Shown here: positions 42,344 to 52,215 of the stretch, in pieces
Position numbering within the stretch: position 1 is the first letter of the stretch
Layout: every line of letters begins with the position of its first letter
Assembly (NCBI GenBank): GCA_963710495.1
Contig: CAVQAI010000007.1
Coordinates: 186,001-250,000 of the forward strand
DNA length: 64,000 nucleotides
Source of the DNA: Bog-756 sp963710495
GTDB taxonomy: Bacteria; Actinomycetota; Acidimicrobiia; Acidimicrobiales; RAAP-2
Reading direction: 5' to 3'
Program-made: the position numbers and the translations under genes
Notes under the pieces: model-generated
Told to the model about the DNA's origin: nothing
The model's input: the letters and a program-made list of their open reading frames with translations, nothing else
Databases searched by the model: none

Positions 42344-45300
42344 ATGGGCGGTAGCACACCGCAACGGCGGTGGACGGACGGTGGCCTCAGGGGAAGGGTG
42401 CGGATCCTCCTGTCCCTGATCTTGGCCGTCGCCGCCCTGATCACGGTCGGGGCCCTCGCCGTTCCGGAGGCCGTGGCGGCCGGTCCGTCGCCGATCGGCG
42501 TGACTCCGTTCGGCGGGTTCAACGCCACCTTGACCCGTGCCCCGTACGTGACCGACCTGACCCAGACCGGGGCCGACGTCAACTGGGCCTCCACCTCGGC
42601 CACGCCCGGGACGCTCCAGTGGGGACCGCTCGGCAACTGCACGGCCCACGTGTCCGTGGTGCCGTCCAGCCTGCCCAACTCCTACCCGGCGGCCGGCACC
42701 CCGACCAGCATCACTGCGCCCGAGTTCAACGTGGTGTCGGGGACCAACGAGTACCAGTCCACGGCGGTGCTCACCGGGCTCTCGCCCAGCACCACCTACT
42801 GCTACCGCCCGCTCGGGCCCGGCTCGGTCGACCTGTTGGGCTCCAATCCGACCCAGCAGTTCACCACCCTCGACCCGGTGGCATCCTCGACGCCGCTGAC
42901 CTTCGACGTGGTGGGCGACATCGGGGAGACGCTCTATTCCTCGACCACCCCGTTCCCCAACAACCTGAACACCGACCAGGCCGCCGTCGACTCCCTGATC
43001 GGCTCGTCGGGGGCCAAATTCGTGGTCACGGCCGGTGACGTCGGCTACAGCGGGGGCACCCAGGCCAACTACGGCGACCTCCAGAACGGGGGGTCCGAGG
43101 TCAGCGACATCTTCGGTCCCTCCTACTGGCCCCAGACCGAGGGGCTCCCGGTCTTCGCCGGCGAGGGCAACCACGGGCAGAACACCATCGGGTTGCGGTC
43201 CTGGCCCGAGTCGGCCACGGCCGGGGCGTCGAGTGGCCGCTACGCCTACGCCTCGTACCCGGCCCCGACCCAGGACGGGACCAACCCGGGCAGCTACCCG
43301 GACGGCTGGTACGCCGTCTCCGACGGCAACGTTCGCCTCTACGTCCTGGACTCGGCCTGGGCCGACGGATCGAACGTCGGGACGGCCACCGGGGCGGCCT
43401 GCACCGCCGCCGGTGAGGCCGCCTGCCCGGGGTACCAGGTCGACCACGACGAGCACTGGACCCCCAGCTCGCCCGAGTACAAGTGGCTCGCCGCCGACCT
43501 GGCCAGCCACCCGGGCATGGTCAAGATGGCGGTGTGGCACTACCCCCTCCGCTCGGACGAGTCGACCCAGGACAGTGACGTCTACCTCCAGAACAGCGCG
43601 GCGGACCCGGCCCAGTCCTCCAGCCTCGAGTCCCTCCTGGCCGGCAACGGGGTGAAGGTGGTCTTCAACGGCCACGCCCACAACTACGAACGCATCGCCC
43701 CCAGTGGCGCCGGCCAGATCACCAACTACGTGACGGGCGGGGGCGGCGGGGTGCTGGAGCCGGTCTCCACCGGGAGCAGCTGCTCGGCGTTCAAGAGCTC
43801 GGGCTCCATCTACGCCATCGGGTGGAGCCCGACCAGCAATACCGGGACCGTCTGCGGCTCCGGCGTGCCCACACCGCAGTCGGCGGCCCAGGTGTTCAAC
43901 TTCCTCAAGGTGACGGTGAACGGCGGCACGGTCACGGTCACCCCGACCAACGCCGCCGGCCAGACGTTCGACGTGCAGAGCTACTCGTACTCCCTGGCCA
44001 CCGCCACGGTGATCGACACGCCGCCGCCGGCGCTGACCAACAACACCAGCGCCACCATCGCCTTCCACTCGACCGCTGGCCCGTCCACCTTCACCTGCAG
44101 CCTCGACGGCGCCACGGCGACCGCCTGTACCAGCCCCGTCACCTACACCGGCCTGGTCCAGGGGGCCCACGGCGTCACGGTGACCGGCGCCGGCGCCAGC
44201 CCGGCCACCGCCAACTGGACGGTCGACACCACCAAGCCGAGCGTGCCCGCCATCCTGACCAGCGGCGCCACCTCGTCCACCCAGGTGGCCCTGACCTGGT
44301 CCACCTCGACGGACAACACCGGGGTCACCGGTTACGACGTCTACCGCAACGGGATCCTCCTCACCACCAGCCCGGTGACCACCACCAGCTACACCGACAC
44401 CACGGCCTCGCCCGGTGCCACCTACCAGTACACGGTCAGCGCCTTGGACGGTGCCGGCAACGCCTCGGCCCAGAGCAGCCCGGCCACGGTGACCACACCG
44501 GTCGGCCCCTCCGGCCCGTCCCTGGTCCAGACGGCTGCCTCCTCCACCACCACGGTGACCCTCCCGGTGCCCAGCACCCCGGGTGACCTGCTGGTGCTGT
44601 CGGCCGGCGTCTTCACCGGGGCGAGCCATCCGATCACCGCCGTCGGCGACGGGAAGAACACGTGGACCAAGGTGGGGGCCTACGACGTGGCGGGGTCGAA
44701 CTCGGACGGCGAGATGTGGTACTCGGCCAACGCCGCTTCGGTGAGCAGCGTGACCGTCACCACCGGCGCCACCGCGGTGGCCCTGCGCCTTCAGGAATTC
44801 AACGGGATCGCCACCACGGGCGTCCTCGACGGATCCAACGGAGCCGCCGGCGACACCACCGCAGCCAGTTCGGGGCCGGCCACCGCCGTCGGCTCCAACG
44901 ATCTCGCCGTCGGGTTCATCGCCGGCCACAGCACCAGCCAGGCCATCACCGTCACCGCCCCGGGCTACACCGCCCAGACCCAGCAGACCACCACCAGCCC
45001 CAGCACCACCAGCGTCGAGACCGCCTACCAGGACCTGAGTGCCCCGGGCAGCCAGAGCTTCACCGGATCCTTCCCCAGCACCATGTACTGGGCCTCGGGA
45101 GTGGCCCTGTTCAAGGCGGGCACTCCGCCGCCCCCGCCCGGTGACTTCACCATCGCCGCCACGCCCACCTCGGGCACGGTGACCGCCGGGGCCAGCACCA
45201 CCACCGCCATCTCGACCACCGCGGTGGGCACACCCCAACTGGTGGCCCTCAGCGCCTCCGGCCTGCCGACGGCGGCATCGGTGTCGTTCACGCCGCAGTC

Positions 45301-47236
45301 GCTCACGGCCGGCGGGTCGGGATCGACCATGCAGGTCACCACCTCACCGTCGACACCGGCGGGGACCTACCCCGTCACCGTCACCGGGACGGGCACCAGT
45401 GCCGTGCACACCACCTCGTTCTCCCTCGTGGTGCAGACCCCGCCCGCCATCACCTCGCCCAACACCGCCACCTTCACCGTCGGGGTCCCGGGGAGCTTCA
45501 CCGTGACCACCACGGGGAGCCCGACCGCCGGCCTGTCGGAGGCCGGTGCCCTGCCGAACGGCGTGACCTTCACCGACCAGGGCAACGGGACCGCTCTGGT
45601 CGCCGGCACGGCGACCGGCACCTCGTCCACCGTGATCGACATCACGGCAAAGAACAACGTGGGCAGCCCGGCCACCCAGAGCTTCACGCTCAACGTCGAC
45701 CCGGTGGCCAGTGACTTCTCGCTGGCCGCCTCGCCGGCATCGGCCAACGTCACCGCCGGGGCCGCCACCACCACCACCGTCACCGCCGGCATCGCTTCGG
45801 GGGCGGCGGAGTCGGTCGCCCTCAGCGCGTCGGGAGGCCCGGCCGGCACCTTGGTGTCGTTCAGCCCGCCGACGGTGACCTCGGGCGGTTCTGGCTCCAC
45901 CCTCACCGTGACACCACCCAGCTCGGCGGCGGCCGGGACCTACACCATCACCGTCACCGGAACCGCCTCGACCACCCACACCACGCCGTTCGCCATCACG
46001 GTGCAGACACCACCGGCCATCACGTCGGCGGCCGGCACGACGTTCACCCAGGGGGTGGTCGGCACCTTCGCCGTGACCGCCACCGGCAGCCCGACCCCGG
46101 GCCTCTCCGAAAGCGGGGCCCTGCCCACCGGCGTGACCTTCACCGACAACGGGAACGGCACGGCCACCCTCACCGGCAAACCGGCGGCCGGGTCGGCGCC
46201 TTCGTACCCCGTCACCATCACCGCCACCAACAGCACGGGCCTACCGGCCAGCCAGAGCTTCACCCTCTCGGTGAACCCCCCGGTGGTCAACGACTTCTCG
46301 GTCAGCGCCACGCCCAACGGCGGCACCGTCACGGCCGGCAACGCAGTCGGCTCGACCATCGGCACGGCAGTGACGAGCGGATCGGCCCAGTCGGTGGCCT
46401 TGAGCGCCACCGGTCTCCCGACCGGGGCCTCGGTCTCGTTCAGCCCGCAGACGGTGACCGCCGGAAGCAGCTCGACCATGACCATCACCACCGGGGCGGC
46501 CGTGACGCCCGGTCCGTACACGGTCACGGTGACCGGCACCGGTCCGGGTGGGTCGCCGGTCCACTCGGTCAGCTACGCCCTGACCGTCAGCGCCCCGAGC
46601 TCCGGCCCCCGCCTGGTCCAGACGGCCAGCGGCAGCGAAACGGCCTCGTCCACGGCGTTGTCCGGTTCCTTCTCGACGGCCACCACCGCCGGTGACCTGT
46701 TGGTGCTGTCGGCCAGCGAGTACAACGGCGCCACCAACCACATCACCTCGGTCACCGACAACGCCGGCAACAAGTGGACCCTGATCGGTTCCTACAACGT
46801 CTCGGGCCACAACTCCAACGGGGAGATGTGGTATTCGGCGAACGCCGCGGCGGCGACCACGGTCACCGTGCACAACGGGTCGGCCGCCTTCGTGAGCTTC
46901 GAGGTCCAGGAGTTCTCTGGCGTGGCCACCTCCGGCCCACTCGACGTGGCCACCGGAACCTCCAACACCGGGACCAGCGCCGGATCGGGCACGACCACCT
47001 CGACCGCGGCCAACGAGCTGGCCGTCGGGTTCGTCGCCGGCCACAACAACGCCCAGACCATCACCGTGGCCGCACCCGGCTTCACCAACCAGGCCCAGCA
47101 GACCACCACGGGGAGCATCGCCACCGTGGTCACCGGCTACCAGGTGCTCGGTTCGCCGGGCGCCCCGAGCTACGGCGGCACCTTCGGGACCGCCATGTAC
47201 TGGGCCGCCGGCATCGCCATCTTCAAGCCGGCCTGA
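42344..47236 (+). CDS. Secreted purple-acid-phosphatase-like protein with FN3, Ig-like and duplicated C-terminal domains
   Basis: A 1630-residue exported protein. After a signal peptide (ILLSLILAVAALITVGALA) comes the PAP N-terminal beta domain (to about 165), then a calcineurin-like metallophosphatase with the dimetal motifs GDIGE (190), GDVGY (230), GNHG (275), WHYPL (397) and GHAHNYER (442). An FN3 domain follows (630-719), a 200-residue domain A (725-925), three Ig-like modules (933-1417) and domain B (1420-1629), a diverged copy of A (shared GEMWYSANAA, NDLAVGF/NELAVGF IAGH, TMYW/AMYW). ATG at 42344 has GGGAG 6 bases upstream; 42329 is an alternative. No cell-wall anchor is seen. Confidence 0.9.
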   Translation: MGGSTPQRRWTDGGLRGRVRILLSLILAVAALITVGALAVPEAVAAGPSPIGVTPFGGFNATLTRAPYVTDLTQTGADVNWASTSATPGTLQWGPLGNCTAHVSVVPSSLPNSYPAAGTPTSITAPEFNVVSGTNEYQSTAVLTGLSPSTTYCYRPLGPGSVDLLGSNPTQQFTTLDPVASSTPLTFDVVGDIGETLYSSTTPFPNNLNTDQAAVDSLIGSSGAKFVVTAGDVGYSGGTQANYGDLQNGGSEVSDIFGPSYWPQTEGLPVFAGEGNHGQNTIGLRSWPESATAGASSGRYAYASYPAPTQDGTNPGSYPDGWYAVSDGNVRLYVLDSAWADGSNVGTATGAACTAAGEAACPGYQVDHDEHWTPSSPEYKWLAADLASHPGMVKMAVWHYPLRSDESTQDSDVYLQNSAADPAQSSSLESLLAGNGVKVVFNGHAHNYERIAPSGAGQITNYVTGGGGGVLEPVSTGSSCSAFKSSGSIYAIGWSPTSNTGTVCGSGVPTPQSAAQVFNFLKVTVNGGTVTVTPTNAAGQTFDVQSYSYSLATATVIDTPPPALTNNTSATIAFHSTAGPSTFTCSLDGATATACTSPVTYTGLVQGAHGVTVTGAGASPATANWTVDTTKPSVPAILTSGATSSTQVALTWSTSTDNTGVTGYDVYRNGILLTTSPVTTTSYTDTTASPGATYQYTVSALDGAGNASAQSSPATVTTPVGPSGPSLVQTAASSTTTVTLPVPSTPGDLLVLSAGVFTGASHPITAVGDGKNTWTKVGAYDVAGSNSDGEMWYSANAASVSSVTVTTGATAVALRLQEFNGIATTGVLDGSNGAAGDTTAASSGPATAVGSNDLAVGFIAGHSTSQAITVTAPGYTAQTQQTTTSPSTTSVETAYQDLSAPGSQSFTGSFPSTMYWASGVALFKAGTPPPPPGDFTIAATPTSGTVTAGASTTTAISTTAVGTPQLVALSASGLPTAASVSFTPQSLTAGGSGSTMQVTTSPSTPAGTYPVTVTGTGTSAVHTTSFSLVVQTPPAITSPNTATFTVGVPGSFTVTTTGSPTAGLSEAGALPNGVTFTDQGNGTALVAGTATGTSSTVIDITAKNNVGSPATQSFTLNVDPVASDFSLAASPASANVTAGAATTTTVTAGIASGAAESVALSASGGPAGTLVSFSPPTVTSGGSGSTLTVTPPSSAAAGTYTITVTGTASTTHTTPFAITVQTPPAITSAAGTTFTQGVVGTFAVTATGSPTPGLSESGALPTGVTFTDNGNGTATLTGKPAAGSAPSYPVTITATNSTGLPASQSFTLSVNPPVVNDFSVSATPNGGTVTAGNAVGSTIGTAVTSGSAQSVALSATGLPTGASVSFSPQTVTAGSSSTMTITTGAAVTPGPYTVTVTGTGPGGSPVHSVSYALTVSAPSSGPRLVQTASGSETASSTALSGSFSTATTAGDLLVLSASEYNGATNHITSVTDNAGNKWTLIGSYNVSGHNSNGEMWYSANAAAATTVTVHNGSAAFVSFEVQEFSGVATSGPLDVATGTSNTGTSAGSGTTTSTAANELAVGFVAGHNNAQTITVAAPGFTNQAQQTTTGSIATVVTGYQVLGSPGAPSYGGTFGTAMYWAAGIAIFKPA

Positions 47237-47260
47237 GGTTCCCCGGGCGTTCAGGGGCCC

Positions 47261-47288
47261 AATGGCCGGGTGCGCTCACCCGGCCATT
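47261..47288 (+). terminator. Perfect 12-bp hairpin after the phosphatase gene
   Basis: AATGGCCGGGTG, loop cgct, CACCCGGCCATT, 25 bases after the stop. No T-tract follows, so it is a GC-type terminator or mRNA 3' end structure, and could also serve the convergent nrdJ transcript. The rest of 47237-47506 shows no gene. Confidence 0.7.
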
Positions 47289-47506
47289 GACCAACATGGA
47301 TCGGTGGGGCCGTTCCGGCCGGTGCGACCATGGCGCAGGCCGAAATAGACGGAGCGCCGGTCGTCCCGGTTTGCCCGATGGGGCCCCACCCCACGATGCG
47401 TGGGGCAGGGACCACCCGGCACGATCACGGCAGGATGAGCTGACGCCTGCCCTCGGTCATCACGGGCGATGGTCGGAGAACACCCGAATTCGAATTCAGA
47501 TCCTGA

Positions 47507-50380
47507 CTACGAGCATCCGCTGGTGGTCCCGCAACTGGCGCACACGAAGCACGAGCCCGCCCGCTGCATGACGTTGCCGCACTGGTAGCAGTAGGGGGCG
47601 TCCCTTACCTCGGTCCAGATCTCCGGTTGGGCCACAGGCGTTGCCACCGGGGTCGCCTCCGGTGTGGCACTCCCCTCGACCACGGTCATGGTCACCGGGT
47701 CGACGGCATCGCTCTCGACCACCCCGACCGACTCGGTGGCCGTCTCCTCCACCCCGGGCAGGGTCGGCTGCATCCGCTCGGCGGTCGTGAGCACGCCGAG
47801 CTCGGCCCGCTCGTCGAGGGTGAGGTAGTCCACGGCCAGGCGCCGGAAGATGTAGTCGACCAGGCTGGTGGCGATGCGGAGCTCGGGATCGTCGGTGATG
47901 CCGGCCGGCTCGAACCGCATGTTGGTGTACTTGCGCACGTAGGTGGCCAGTGGCACACCGTGCTGGAGGCCCAGGCTCACCGAGATGGAGAAGGCATCCA
48001 TGATGCCGGCCAGGGTCGAGCCCTGCTTGGACACCTTCATGAACACCTCGCCGGGGCGCCCGTCCTCGTACTCGCCGACGGTCACGTAGCCTTCGCAGTC
48101 GGCCACCCGGAAGGCGAAGGTGGAGGAGGTGCGCCGGCGGGGCAGCCGCTCGCGGACCGCCCCCACCACCACCGGGTCCGAGGTGCGGGACTGTTCGTGG
48201 ACCAGGGCTGCCTCGAGCCCGGCGATCTTCTCCGCCAGCTCGCGGGCGTGGGCCTCGGCCTCGGAGGCGGCCGGCTCGGCGTCGAGCGTGCCTCCCTTTT
48301 TGGTGGTCGACAGCGGTTGGGCCACCTTGCAGTTGTCGCGGTAGACGGCGATCGCCTTGATCCCCATGCGCCAGGCGTCGATGTGGAGTTGCTCCACGTC
48401 CTCCACGCTGACGTCCTCGGGCAGGTTGACCGTCTTCGAGATGGCTCCGGAGATGAACGGCTGGACCGCTCCCATCATCCGGACGTGGCCGAGGTAGTGA
48501 ATGGTGTTGTCACCCATCGAGCAGGCGAACACCTTCAGATGCTCCTGGGCGAGGTGGGGGGCGCCCACGATCGTCTTGTGCTCGTCGATGTACCCGACGA
48601 TGTCGTCCACCTGGGCCGGCGAGTAGCCGAGCCGGTCGAGGGCCCGGGGCACGGTCTGGTTGACGATGGACATGTTGCCCCCGCCGACGAGCTTCTTGGT
48701 CTTGACCAGGCCCAGATCGGGCTCGACACCGGTGGTGTCGCAATCCATCAGGAGGCCGATGGTTCCGGTCGGGGCCAGCACGCTGGCCTGCGAGTTGCGC
48801 ACGCCGTACTGCTCCCCGAGCTCGACGGCGAGGTCCCAGGCCTCCTGGGCGGCGCTCAGCAGCTCGGTCGGCACCACCTCCTCGTCGATGCCCGCCACCG
48901 CATCGCGGTGCATGCCGAGGACCGACAGCATCGGCTCCACGTTCTCGTGGTAGCCGGCGAAGGGACCCATCCGCGCCGCCGTCCGGGCGGACGTGGCATA
49001 GGCGTGCCCGGTCATGAGGGCGGTGATGGCCGCCGCCCACGCCCGGCCCTGGTCGGAGTCGTAGGGCAGGCCCTGGGCCATGAGGAGGGCACCCAGATTG
49101 GCGTAGCCGATGCCCAGCTCGCGGAAGCGCCTCGAGTTCTCCGCGATCCGCTCCGTGGGGTAGTCGGCATTCCCCACGATGATCTCCTGGGCGGTGAAGA
49201 TGACGGCCACCGCCGCCCGGAAGCCCTCGACGTCGAAGGAGCCGTCCTGGCGGAGGAACGCCATCAGGTTGAGGCTGGCCAGATTGCAGGCCGAGTTGTC
49301 GATGTGCATGTACTCACTGCACGGATTGCTTCCGTTGATCCGGCCGGTGTTGGAGGCGGTGTTCCACCGGTTGATGGTGGTATCGAACTGCATGCCCGGG
49401 TCGGCGCACTCCCAGGAAGCCTGGGCGATCTGACGGAAGAGGTCGCGGGCGGCGACCCGGCGGATCAGGGCGCCGTCGGTCCGCCCGGTCAGCGCCCAGT
49501 CGTCGCCCGCCACCACCGCGTCCATGAACTCGTCGGTCACCCGTACCGAGTTGTTGGCGTTCTGGTACTGCAGGCTGATCGAGTCCTTGCCGTCGAGGTC
49601 CATGTCGAACCCGGCATCACGCAGCACGCGGGCCTTGCGTTCCTCGATGGCCTTGCACCAGATGAAGTCCTCGATGTCGGGATGGTCGATGTCGAGGATG
49701 ACCATCTTGGCCGCCCGTCTGGTCTTGCCACCCGATTTGATGGTGCCGGCCGAAGAATCGGCCCCCCGCATGAAGCTGACCGGCCCCGATGCCGTGCCGC
49801 CGCCCTTCAGGAGCTCCTGCGAGGCCCGGATGCGTGAGAGGTTGACCCCGGACCCCGAACCACCCTTGAAGATGACCCCCTCCTCCGTGTACCAGTTGAG
49901 GATGGAGTCCATCGTGTCGTCGACCGAGAGGATGAAGCAGGCCGAGCCCTGCTGGGGCACCCCGGCCACCCCGATGTTGAACCACACCGGCGAGTTGAAG
50001 GCGGCCATCTGGTGGACGATCAGGTGCTTGAGCTCGGCCCGGAAGGTCTCCCCCTCCTCCTCGTCGGCGAAGTAACCGTCCTTGATGCCCCAGGCGGTCA
50101 CTGTGTCGACCACCCGGTCGGCCACCTGGCGCAGCGACCGCTCCCGCTCGTCGGTGCCGGGTGTGCCGCGGAAGTACTTCTGGGCCAGGATGTTGGTGGC
50201 GTTGAGGCTCCAGGTCTCGGGCACCTCCACCCCCAGCTGCTCGAAGGCCACCGACCCGTCCCGGAAGTTGGTGATCCGGGCGTCGCGCCGTTCCCACCGC
50301 ACCCCGTCGTACGGGTGGACGTCGGCCTCGGTGAAGTGACGCCGGATGCCGATGCCGGTGCGCTGGGGGGCGATGGCCAT
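47507..50380 (-). CDS. nrdJ: Adenosylcobalamin-dependent (class II) ribonucleotide reductase
   Basis: A 957-residue enzyme that makes deoxyribonucleotides for DNA using B12. Barrel motifs include FNSPVWFNIG (about 127-136), IFKGGSGSGVNLSRIR, SNPCSEYMHIDNSACNLASLNL (thiyl and redox Cys region, about 350-370), SVLAPTGTIGLLMDCDTTG and AWRMGIKAIAVYRDNCK. The C-terminal tail has an acidic/Thr-Pro linker and a zinc-ribbon-type CYQCGN ... CFVCASCG that also holds the Cys pair used for reduction. ATG at 50380. The upstream region carries a good NrdR-box match. Length is normal for this class. Confidence 0.96.
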   Translation of the reverse strand: MAIAPQRTGIGIRRHFTEADVHPYDGVRWERRDARITNFRDGSVAFEQLGVEVPETWSLNATNILAQKYFRGTPGTDERERSLRQVADRVVDTVTAWGIKDGYFADEEEGETFRAELKHLIVHQMAAFNSPVWFNIGVAGVPQQGSACFILSVDDTMDSILNWYTEEGVIFKGGSGSGVNLSRIRASQELLKGGGTASGPVSFMRGADSSAGTIKSGGKTRRAAKMVILDIDHPDIEDFIWCKAIEERKARVLRDAGFDMDLDGKDSISLQYQNANNSVRVTDEFMDAVVAGDDWALTGRTDGALIRRVAARDLFRQIAQASWECADPGMQFDTTINRWNTASNTGRINGSNPCSEYMHIDNSACNLASLNLMAFLRQDGSFDVEGFRAAVAVIFTAQEIIVGNADYPTERIAENSRRFRELGIGYANLGALLMAQGLPYDSDQGRAWAAAITALMTGHAYATSARTAARMGPFAGYHENVEPMLSVLGMHRDAVAGIDEEVVPTELLSAAQEAWDLAVELGEQYGVRNSQASVLAPTGTIGLLMDCDTTGVEPDLGLVKTKKLVGGGNMSIVNQTVPRALDRLGYSPAQVDDIVGYIDEHKTIVGAPHLAQEHLKVFACSMGDNTIHYLGHVRMMGAVQPFISGAISKTVNLPEDVSVEDVEQLHIDAWRMGIKAIAVYRDNCKVAQPLSTTKKGGTLDAEPAASEAEAHARELAEKIAGLEAALVHEQSRTSDPVVVGAVRERLPRRRTSSTFAFRVADCEGYVTVGEYEDGRPGEVFMKVSKQGSTLAGIMDAFSISVSLGLQHGVPLATYVRKYTNMRFEPAGITDDPELRIATSLVDYIFRRLAVDYLTLDERAELGVLTTAERMQPTLPGVEETATESVGVVESDAVDPVTMTVVEGSATPEATPVATPVAQPEIWTEVRDAPYCYQCGNVMQRAGSCFVCASCGTTSGCS

Positions 50381-50522
50381 GGGTGGGGTCCTTCTTTCTG
50401 CTAGTCGCTCGGGGGTCCGGCCCTCGGGGATGGGGGACGATGGCGGCGCCGGCCGAGCCCCGGCTCGATGCGAACGCTACTCGGGCGTTGCACTCGGTCC
50501 GACGTCCCAGGCCAACGCCTGA

Positions 50523-50568
50523 ACACAAGATGTAGTGGCGAACCCTCCCCCGAGGTACGAGATAGTGG
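50523..50568. promoter_or_regulatory. Candidate NrdR box pair upstream of nrdJ
   Basis: ACACAAGATGTAGTGG (50523-50538) matches the NrdR box consensus ACACWATATATWGTGT at 13 of 16 positions. A second, weaker site AGGTACGAGATAGTGG (50553-50568) matches at 9 and lies 30 bases away, near the three-turn spacing of NrdR box pairs. NrdR would repress nrdJ when ATP/dATP is sufficient. glpK is divergent and could also be affected. No nrdR gene lies in the window. Confidence 0.55.
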
Positions 50569-50640
50569 GTCTATTACAGCAGCGTAGTTACACTCCTGTC
50601 AACCGAATTCTTGGGCCTCGGGGTATGGCAGAGTCCTGCG

Positions 50641-52212
50641 GTGACCGACCGCTGGCCCGTCATCATCGCCGTCGACGCCGGGACGACCGGGGTGCGGGCC
50701 CTGGTGGTGGACGAGTCGGCCCGGGTGGTGGACGTCGCCTACCGGGAGCTCGCCCAGCACTTCCCGCGCCCGGGGTGGGTCGAGCACGAACCCGACGAGA
50801 TCTGGGACGCCGTGCGCTCGACCTTGGACGAAGTGGCCGGTCGCCTGTCCGACGCCGGCCGGGTGCCACACGCCCTCGGCATCACCAACCAGCGCGAGAC
50901 GGTGGTGGCATGGGACCGGGACAGCGGGCGACCGCTGCACCGGGCCATCGTCTGGCAGGACCGCCGCACGGCCGAGCGGTGCCAGGAGCTGACCGAGGCC
51001 GGACTCCTGCCCATGGTCCGCGAGCGGACCGGCCTGGTCCTCGACCCCTACTTCTCGGCGACCAAGATGGAGTGGCTGCTGCGCCACGGCGGGGTGCCGG
51101 CCGGCCCCGGGCTGGCTCTCGGCACGGTCGACGCCTGGGTCCTGTGGAACCTGACCGGGGGCACCCGGGGAGGCGTGTTCGCCACCGACACCACCAACGC
51201 GGCCCGCACCCTCCTGTTCGATATACGGGAGCGACGCTGGTCCGACGAGTTGCTCGAGGTCTTCGCCGTGCCCGCCGGTGCCCTGCCCGAGGTGCATCCA
51301 TCCTGCGGACGCTTCGGCCGGGTCTCGGAGAGAGCGCTCGGGACCGGCTCCCCCCTTCGGGACCTGCCGGTGGGCGGCATGGCCGGAGACCAGCATGCCG
51401 CCCTCTTCGGACAGGCCTGCTTCCGTCCCGGCATGGCCAAGGTGACCTTCGGCACGGGCAGCTTCGTCCTCATGAACGCGGGGCCGGTCTGCCCCGCGCC
51501 GGTGGACGGCCTGGTCACCACGGTGGCCTGGGACCTGGGTGTCGTCGGGGAACGCCCGGCCGGTCGGGCCGACGCCGCCGCTGACGCCGCCGGAGGGTCG
51601 CCGGTGGCCTATGCCCTCGAGGGCTCCGTCTTCGCCTCGGGTGCCGGCGTGCAATGGCTGCGCGACGGACTGGGCATCATCGGCGCGGCAGCCGAGATCG
51701 AGCCGCTGGCCCGGTCGGTGACGGGGAGCGACGGTGTGGTGGTGGTCCCGGCCTTCACCGGCCTCGGCAGCCCGCACTGGGACCCGGGGGCCCGGGGGAC
51801 CATCGTCGGGTTGAGCCGCGGCACGGGGCGGGCCCATCTGGCCCGAGCCATGGTGGAGGCGATGAGCTTCCAGGTGGCCGATGTGCTGGAGGCCATGGCC
51901 GCCACGCCCACCGCACCGTCCCTGCTCCGGGTGGACGGGGGCGCCTCGGTCATGGACCTCTTGCTCCAGCTCCTGGCCGACCAGTCGCGCCTTCGGGTGG
52001 TGCGGCCCGACTCGGTGGAGACGACGGCGCTCGGCGCGGCCACCCTGGCCGGCCTGGCCGAGGGGTTGTGGGGCTCGCTCGACGACCTCGGCGCGCTCTG
52101 GACCGAGGAGGCCGCCTTCGCTCCCGCCGCCGGCGCCGCCGAGGTCGAGGCCGGTCACCGTGCCTGGGGACGGGCCCTCGACCGCTCCCGCCGCTGGAGC
52201 CGGGTGCCCTGA
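50641..52212 (+). CDS. glpK: Glycerol kinase
   Basis: A 523-residue FGGY-family kinase that phosphorylates glycerol to glycerol 3-phosphate. Motifs are VDAGTTGVRALVV at the N-terminus, GITNQRETVVAWD (glycerol site), GMAGDQHAALFGQACF and FGTGSFVLMN, and the C-terminal RVDGGASVMDLLLQLLAD. GTG at 50641 gives MTDRWPVIIAVDAGTT, the normal family start; the ribosome site is weak. It is divergent from nrdJ. Other FGGY sugar kinases are the alternative, but the NQRE and GDQ-HAA motifs favour glycerol. Confidence 0.92.
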   Translation: MTDRWPVIIAVDAGTTGVRALVVDESARVVDVAYRELAQHFPRPGWVEHEPDEIWDAVRSTLDEVAGRLSDAGRVPHALGITNQRETVVAWDRDSGRPLHRAIVWQDRRTAERCQELTEAGLLPMVRERTGLVLDPYFSATKMEWLLRHGGVPAGPGLALGTVDAWVLWNLTGGTRGGVFATDTTNAARTLLFDIRERRWSDELLEVFAVPAGALPEVHPSCGRFGRVSERALGTGSPLRDLPVGGMAGDQHAALFGQACFRPGMAKVTFGTGSFVLMNAGPVCPAPVDGLVTTVAWDLGVVGERPAGRADAAADAAGGSPVAYALEGSVFASGAGVQWLRDGLGIIGAAAEIEPLARSVTGSDGVVVVPAFTGLGSPHWDPGARGTIVGLSRGTGRAHLARAMVEAMSFQVADVLEAMAATPTAPSLLRVDGGASVMDLLLQLLADQSRLRVVRPDSVETTALGAATLAGLAEGLWGSLDDLGALWTEEAAFAPAAGAAEVEAGHRAWGRALDRSRRWSRVP

Positions 52213-52215
52213 GCC

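Noticed and set aside
42293..45238. 981-codon open frame on the minus strand
   Set aside because: It lies opposite the well-supported phosphatase gene; the product is Gly/Arg/Val-rich without domains. Long antisense frames are expected in DNA this rich in G+C.
47627..49837. 736-codon plus-strand frame
   Set aside because: Shadow of nrdJ, whose motifs are unambiguous on the other strand.
50381..50640. Cobalamin riboswitch upstream of the B12-dependent nrdJ
   Set aside because: No B12-box-like element or the conserved riboswitch core is seen on the minus strand in this interval.
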